Origin: Methanomicrobiales archaeon | GTDB lineage: Archaea > Halobacteriota > Methanomicrobia > Methanomicrobiales > Methanoculleaceae | DNA: 8,963 nt | NCBI GenBank assembly: GCA_012510335.1 | Contig: JAAZIF010000167.1 | Coordinates: forward strand, 1-8,963 | Direction of reading: 5' to 3' | Part shown: positions 6,280 to 8,963 of the stretch, piece by piece | How positions within the stretch are numbered: the first letter of the stretch is position 1 | Layout of the letters: every line of letters begins with the position of its first letter | Position numbers and translations under genes: made by a program | Notes under the pieces: generated by a model | Told to the model about the DNA's origin: nothing | Seen by the model: only the letters and a program-made list of their open reading frames with translations | The model's database searches: none

Positions 6280-6303
6280 AGGGAATCGAACTCTATCTCC
6301 CAG

Positions 6304-6376
6304 AGCCTCAGGCGAGAATCGAACTCGCGACCTCGTCCTTACCAAGGACGCGCTCTGCCGGCTGAGCCACTGAGGC
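6304..6376 (-). tRNA. tRNA-Thr (anticodon GGU)
   Basis: A complete 73-nt cloverleaf. The acceptor stem GCCTCAG/CTGAGGC pairs over 7 bp, with U8-G9. The D stem is GCTC/GAGC with GG in the loop. The anticodon stem CGTCC/GGACG encloses loop TTGGTAA, giving anticodon GGT, which reads ACC and ACU threonine codons. The variable loop is AGGTC. The T stem GCGAG/CTCGC encloses TTCGATT. The discriminator base is U73, which is normal for archaeal tRNA-Thr. CCA is not encoded, and there is no intron. It has its own TATA box and terminator. Confidence 0.97.
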
Positions 6377-6404
6377 TTAACGCACCAGCTACGTTGGAGG
6401 TTTG

Positions 6405-6416
6405 CGCTATAAAAGG
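6405..6416 (-). promoter_or_regulatory. TATA box of tRNA-Thr
   Basis: CCTTTTATAGCG on the minus strand contains a good archaeal TATA box centred about 34 nt before the first base of the mature tRNA. This is consistent with a short 5' leader removed by RNase P. It lies just after the stop codon of the isomerase-like gene at 6467, so the tRNA need not depend on read-through. Confidence 0.6.
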
Positions 6417-6466
6417 TTACGGCCGGTGCCGGGAGAAGGGTATATCTGCCCCCTGCTCAGCCGCCC

Positions 6467-7198
6467 CTATTCCTCTGCACGCGCTGCGCCGATCTCCTCA
6501 AGCGCGGCCATACTGGTGATTACACCATCGAATGAACCCACCTCTATGATGGGAATGACGCCGCTCCTGCGCACAGCATCCATCACCGGCACAAAATCGA
6601 TCGTCCCGGCCCCGATCGGGTCGTGCGAGTCCTCGGTGCCATCGTTGTCGTGCAGATGGAAGTGTATCGCCGGGTGGGCGAGGAACGCATCCAGGCACCC
6701 GTTCAGGTGTGCGTGGCCGACATCGAGTGCAAGTCCTATCCCATCGATGAGCGGCAGATCCTCAGGTGATCGCAGGAAGAAGTAGTCCCAGTTCGCCATA
6801 TTCTCTACGAAGAAAGTGACCGAGAGGTCGTCGGCTGCCGCCTTCAGTTCATCAAGCGACCGCCGGAATCTCTCCGTCGCCCGCTCCCGATCCTGGAGCC
6901 ACGCATAGTAGCCCGGGTGGATGACCACGTCAGCCCCGACCTCGGCGGCTATGGAGAATGTCTGTGTCAGAACCTCGACGCTCGCCCGCCTGATAGGCTC
7001 AAGGACGCTTGCGATGTTGATCCCCCGGGCCGGCGCATGAATGAAATAGAGAAACGAGTAGCTCTCAAGCGGCTCCGCATCATCAAGATAATGGAGTCCC
7101 TCATCCATCACCTCCACGCAGTCGGTTATGGGGGCGAGTCTCTCGAGTGCCGCCGGGAGCGGTTCATGATTGAGGCAGTAGGTGGAGATGCCAAACAT
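6467..7198 (-). CDS. Sugar phosphate isomerase/epimerase-like TIM barrel protein
   Basis: A 243-residue protein of the xylose isomerase-like / AP endonuclease 2 TIM-barrel superfamily. Likely metal or catalytic residues at the C-terminal ends of strands are His54 (FIHAPARGI), His94 (VVIHPGYY), Glu132 (FFVENM), Asp159 and His162 (LALDVGHAHLNG), His181/His183 with Asp184 (HFHLHDNDG), and Glu219 (PIIEVGS). This is the usual His/Glu/Asp set for a divalent-metal isomerase, epimerase or endonuclease. It is shorter than endonuclease IV (about 280) and lacks that enzyme's typical motifs, so a sugar or sugar-phosphate role is the better guess; the substrate is unknown. The ATG at 7198 has no ribosome binding site but a TATA-like box 27 nt upstream, suggesting leaderless translation. 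It is divergent from the helical-repeat protein gene at 7312. Confidence 0.82.
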   Translation of the reverse strand: MFGISTYCLNHEPLPAALERLAPITDCVEVMDEGLHYLDDAEPLESYSFLYFIHAPARGINIASVLEPIRRASVEVLTQTFSIAAEVGADVVIHPGYYAWLQDRERATERFRRSLDELKAAADDLSVTFFVENMANWDYFFLRSPEDLPLIDGIGLALDVGHAHLNGCLDAFLAHPAIHFHLHDNDGTEDSHDPIGAGTIDFVPVMDAVRRSGVIPIIEVGSFDGVITSMAALEEIGAARAEE

Positions 7199-7220
7199 AA
7201 TACAAGATTCCGGCCAGCGC

Positions 7221-7230
7221 GTTAAATAGG
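7221..7230 (-). promoter_or_regulatory. TATA-like box of the isomerase-like gene
   Basis: CCTATTTAAC on the minus strand is centred about 27 nt from the A of the ATG at 7198. Archaeal TATA boxes usually sit about 25-27 nt before the transcription start, so transcription should begin at or within a base or two of the start codon. No Shine-Dalgarno sequence is present, which agrees. Confidence 0.5.
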
Positions 7231-7276
7231 TTCGGGATATACGCCTGCCGGAGCGAGTACAGCGGGGTCAATCCAC

Positions 7277-7287
7277 ATAATTTATGG
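7277..7287 (+). promoter_or_regulatory. TATA-like box of the helical-repeat protein gene
   Basis: ATAATTTATGG lies on the plus strand centred about 31 nt before the ATG at 7312, predicting a leader of only some four bases. The sequence before the ATG (CTAAACAAGTAGAC) has no Shine-Dalgarno match. It faces away from the box at 7221-7230, so the 113-bp gap holds two back-to-back promoters. Confidence 0.5.
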
Positions 7288-7311
7288 TAACCGCCCTCTA
7301 AACAAGTAGAC

Positions 7312-8490
7312 ATGGCTGGCGGTTTCATCCCGGAGATTGCCGTCTCGAACCGGCTTGACAAAGCAAAGGTCGAGATCTTCTCCTTTATCGAGACCAATGC
7401 CGAAGCCATCGATGAAAATTTCCCCTCATTCTTCGGCAAGATCGCTACAATACTCGAGCGGGCGGATGTCCCAATTCCCGGCCAGGTGCATGATGAGTTC
7501 ATCGATGCGGTCGCATATCAGGTCTTTAACGTCAGCAAACGGGTCGGGGATCCCCGCTTCGTCAGTCGCGTCTGTGATATCGCCTGCGGGCTGAAACGGA
7601 AGAAAGAACGGAAAGCCGGCGTCCACCTTGCCGCTGCCGTCAAACTGATGAAGATGGGGATGCCGATTGCAGCGGCAGCCTACCTCAAGCCGTACTGGAA
7701 GCATGACGTTGCCGTAGGGTGCTGGTATGCATACTGTTACTATATACTCTATAAGGATGGGTCAACCGAACCCGGGTATTCGGTTGCGGAGCGATGGAAC
7801 TACCTGAAGACCGCGCGCCAGTATATGGACGAACTCGGGCAGCTGAGACCCGGCCTGCGGCGCCTGGTCAGAGGGGAGATCGAGGGGGACAGGTGGCTGG
7901 TCGAGCCGTTCTGGGTGATGATCTTCCTTGCAACCGAATGGTTCCCTGATAACCGCTGGTTCCTGCAGATCGGTCTTTTGAGGGCGAAGGGAGATAAAAA
8001 CGACGTGGTGCTGGTGAAGTTGCTCCAGATCGCCCTCGTCCGGTTTCCCGATGATATATCCTTCTACCGGGAGGCATACCACCTCAAGTTCGAGCAGGGC
8101 GACCTCGGCGATGCACTGAGTTTCATCCGCGATATGATCGAGAGGTTTCCCGGCGACCACGAACCCATCTACTACGGTCTCCGGACTGCTCTCTACCTCC
8201 CGCGTGATGCCGAGTACAATGAGTTCCGGAGACTTGCCGAAGAGAGAAAGATGCCGGGGCATGTCCTGTGTCTCATCGACTACACATACGCCGTTCTCCG
8301 GGGTAGGCAGAAGCAGGCGGGGCTCTGCCTCGATGAATTCCAGAAGAAGTATCCCTCGCTGAACTACTACTCAGACCTGCTCCGGTTCGTCACCATCGAT
8401 GCCTCTGCCCACCCGGATGGCATCAACCGGGCGGTCTTCACATCGATCGATAACTTCTGCAAGAGGATGCTCAAGATCGGGGAGGCGTGA
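7312..8490 (+). CDS. Uncharacterised alpha-helical repeat (TPR-like) protein
   Basis: A complete 392-residue protein with no family I recognise. It is almost wholly alpha-helical, without signal peptide or long membrane helix. Residues 101-147 and 155-176 alternate small and aromatic residues (AAAAYLKPYW, WYAYCYYILY) as in stacked helix hairpins. Residues 233-295 look like one or two tetratricopeptide-type units: LLQIALVRFPDD, then YREAYHLKFEQGDLGDALSFIRDMIERFPGD, with the Pro-Asp/Gly-Asp turns typical between repeats. Residues 314-358 repeat the theme (AVLRGRQKQAGLCLDEFQKKYPS). There are no catalytic-looking motifs, so a scaffold or protein-binding role is an inference only. It starts at ATG 7312 with a TATA-like box about 31 nt upstream and no ribosome binding site. 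A radical SAM gene follows after 46 nt in the same direction. It may be lineage-restricted in Methanomicrobiales, which I cannot test here. Confidence 0.85.
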   Translation: MAGGFIPEIAVSNRLDKAKVEIFSFIETNAEAIDENFPSFFGKIATILERADVPIPGQVHDEFIDAVAYQVFNVSKRVGDPRFVSRVCDIACGLKRKKERKAGVHLAAAVKLMKMGMPIAAAAYLKPYWKHDVAVGCWYAYCYYILYKDGSTEPGYSVAERWNYLKTARQYMDELGQLRPGLRRLVRGEIEGDRWLVEPFWVMIFLATEWFPDNRWFLQIGLLRAKGDKNDVVLVKLLQIALVRFPDDISFYREAYHLKFEQGDLGDALSFIRDMIERFPGDHEPIYYGLRTALYLPRDAEYNEFRRLAEERKMPGHVLCLIDYTYAVLRGRQKQAGLCLDEFQKKYPSLNYYSDLLRFVTIDASAHPDGINRAVFTSIDNFCKRMLKIGEA

Positions 8491-8536
8491 GGAGGTCGGG
8501 CCAAATACTGATGAGCCCTCACGCCAAGGTACTGCT

Positions 8537-8963
8537 ATGGCATACCGCTACCTCTTCGGCCCGGTCCGCTCCCGGCGCCTGGGCACGTCGCTCGGGGTCG
8601 ACCTGGTGCCGCTTAAGACCTGCACATTAAGCTGCGTCTACTGTGAGTGCGGGCGGACGACATGCCTCACAATGGAGCGGCGCGAGTACGTCCCGACGGA
8701 CCGGGTCATCGCGGAGGTTGATGAGTATCTCGCGGAGGATCCAGATCTCGATTACGTCACGTTTGCCGGTTCAGGGGAACCGACGCTCCACTCCGGGATC
8801 GGCAAGATCATATCATTCATAAAAGATCGATATCCGCGCTACCGCATCGCGGTGCTGACCAACGGCACGCTCTTCACCGACCCTGACGTCAGGGCTGCTC
8901 TAATGCGGGCGGACCTCATCGTTCCGTCGCTTGATGCGATCTCTGAAGAGGTATTCAGGAAGA
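8537..8963 (+). CDS. Radical SAM protein, N-terminal part (3' end outside window)
   Basis: The frame opens at ATG 8537 and stays open to the window end, giving 142 codons. AAGGT lies 6 nt before the ATG. The N-terminus (YLFGPVRSRRLGTSLGVDLVP) is the usual lead-in of a group of archaeal/bacterial radical SAM proteins related to COG0731. It is followed by the cluster motif C29-x3-C33-x2-C36 (KTCTLSCVYCECG), which binds the 4Fe-4S cluster that cleaves S-adenosylmethionine. Next comes FAGSGEPTLH (76-85), the GGE-type SAM contact, then AVLTNGTL on strand 4. Two further cysteines, C38 and C43, follow closely and are not part of the canonical motif. The substrate is unknown. It may be co-transcribed with the helical-repeat gene 46 nt upstream, though CCAAATACT at about 8501-8509 could be a weak promoter of its own. 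Confidence 0.9.
   Translation, partial: MAYRYLFGPVRSRRLGTSLGVDLVPLKTCTLSCVYCECGRTTCLTMERREYVPTDRVIAEVDEYLAEDPDLDYVTFAGSGEPTLHSGIGKIISFIKDRYPRYRIAVLTNGTLFTDPDVRAALMRADLIVPSLDAISEEVFRK

Noticed and set aside
7762..8262. A 166-codon minus-strand open frame inside the helical-repeat gene
   Set aside because: It overlaps a longer frame with consistent helical periodicity and its own promoter signal. Its own sequence shows no domain.
1..8963. CRISPR array, insertion sequence, integrase, toxin-antitoxin or defence cluster
   Set aside because: I saw no regularly spaced repeats, no transposase or recombinase motifs, and no paired small genes with toxin or antitoxin features on either strand.

Overview
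The window looks like chromosomal DNA of a methanogenic archaeon of the order Methanomicrobiales, most like Methanoculleus. This is inferred from protein style and signals, not from a database match. The evidence is a GC-rich sequence with AT-rich islands shaped like archaeal TATA boxes, GGAGGTGA-type ribosome binding sites, a threonine tRNA with U73 and no encoded CCA, an archaeal-type 6-phospho-3-hexuloisomerase, and a UPF0316/DUF2179 membrane protein. No mobile element, CRISPR array or defence island is visible.

Layout. At 1-252 (+) is the tail of an HD-domain phosphohydrolase. 253-549 has no credible gene. 550-877 (-) is a frameshifted small multidrug resistance exporter of the Gdx/SugE (guanidinium) type. 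942-3700 (-) is a tight three-gene operon read right to left: 6-phospho-3-hexuloisomerase, class I/II aminotransferase, M42 metallo-aminopeptidase. 3701-4176 is a long leader or intergenic stretch holding a possible 59-codon gene directly upstream of the operon. 4177-4773 (-) is a UPF0316 membrane protein. 5004-5318 (-) is a two-helix, half-ferritin-like protein resembling encapsulated ferritin. 5431-6099 (-) is a flavodoxin-fold NAD(P)H:FMN-type reductase. 6304-6376 (-) is tRNA-Thr(GGU) with a visible TATA box and a hairpin/T-run terminator. 6467-7198 (-) is a sugar phosphate isomerase/epimerase-like TIM barrel. From a shared 113-bp divergent promoter region, 7312-8490 (+) encodes an unrecognised helical-repeat protein, followed at 8537 (+) by the start of a radical SAM protein that runs off the window.

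How the genes relate. The hexuloisomerase belongs to the ribulose monophosphate route, which many archaea use to make pentose phosphates. Its co-transcribed aminotransferase and peptidase suggest general carbon and amino-acid housekeeping. The half-ferritin and the flavoprotein may both serve iron or redox balance, but they appear to have separate promoters. Overall this is mostly ordinary housekeeping sequence. The points worth a second look are the broken exporter, the half-ferritin with no encapsulin shell gene nearby, the divergent promoters that look leaderless, the possible small gene before the hexuloisomerase, and the T-arm-like repeat in the tRNA trailer. I see no convincing undescribed multi-gene system.
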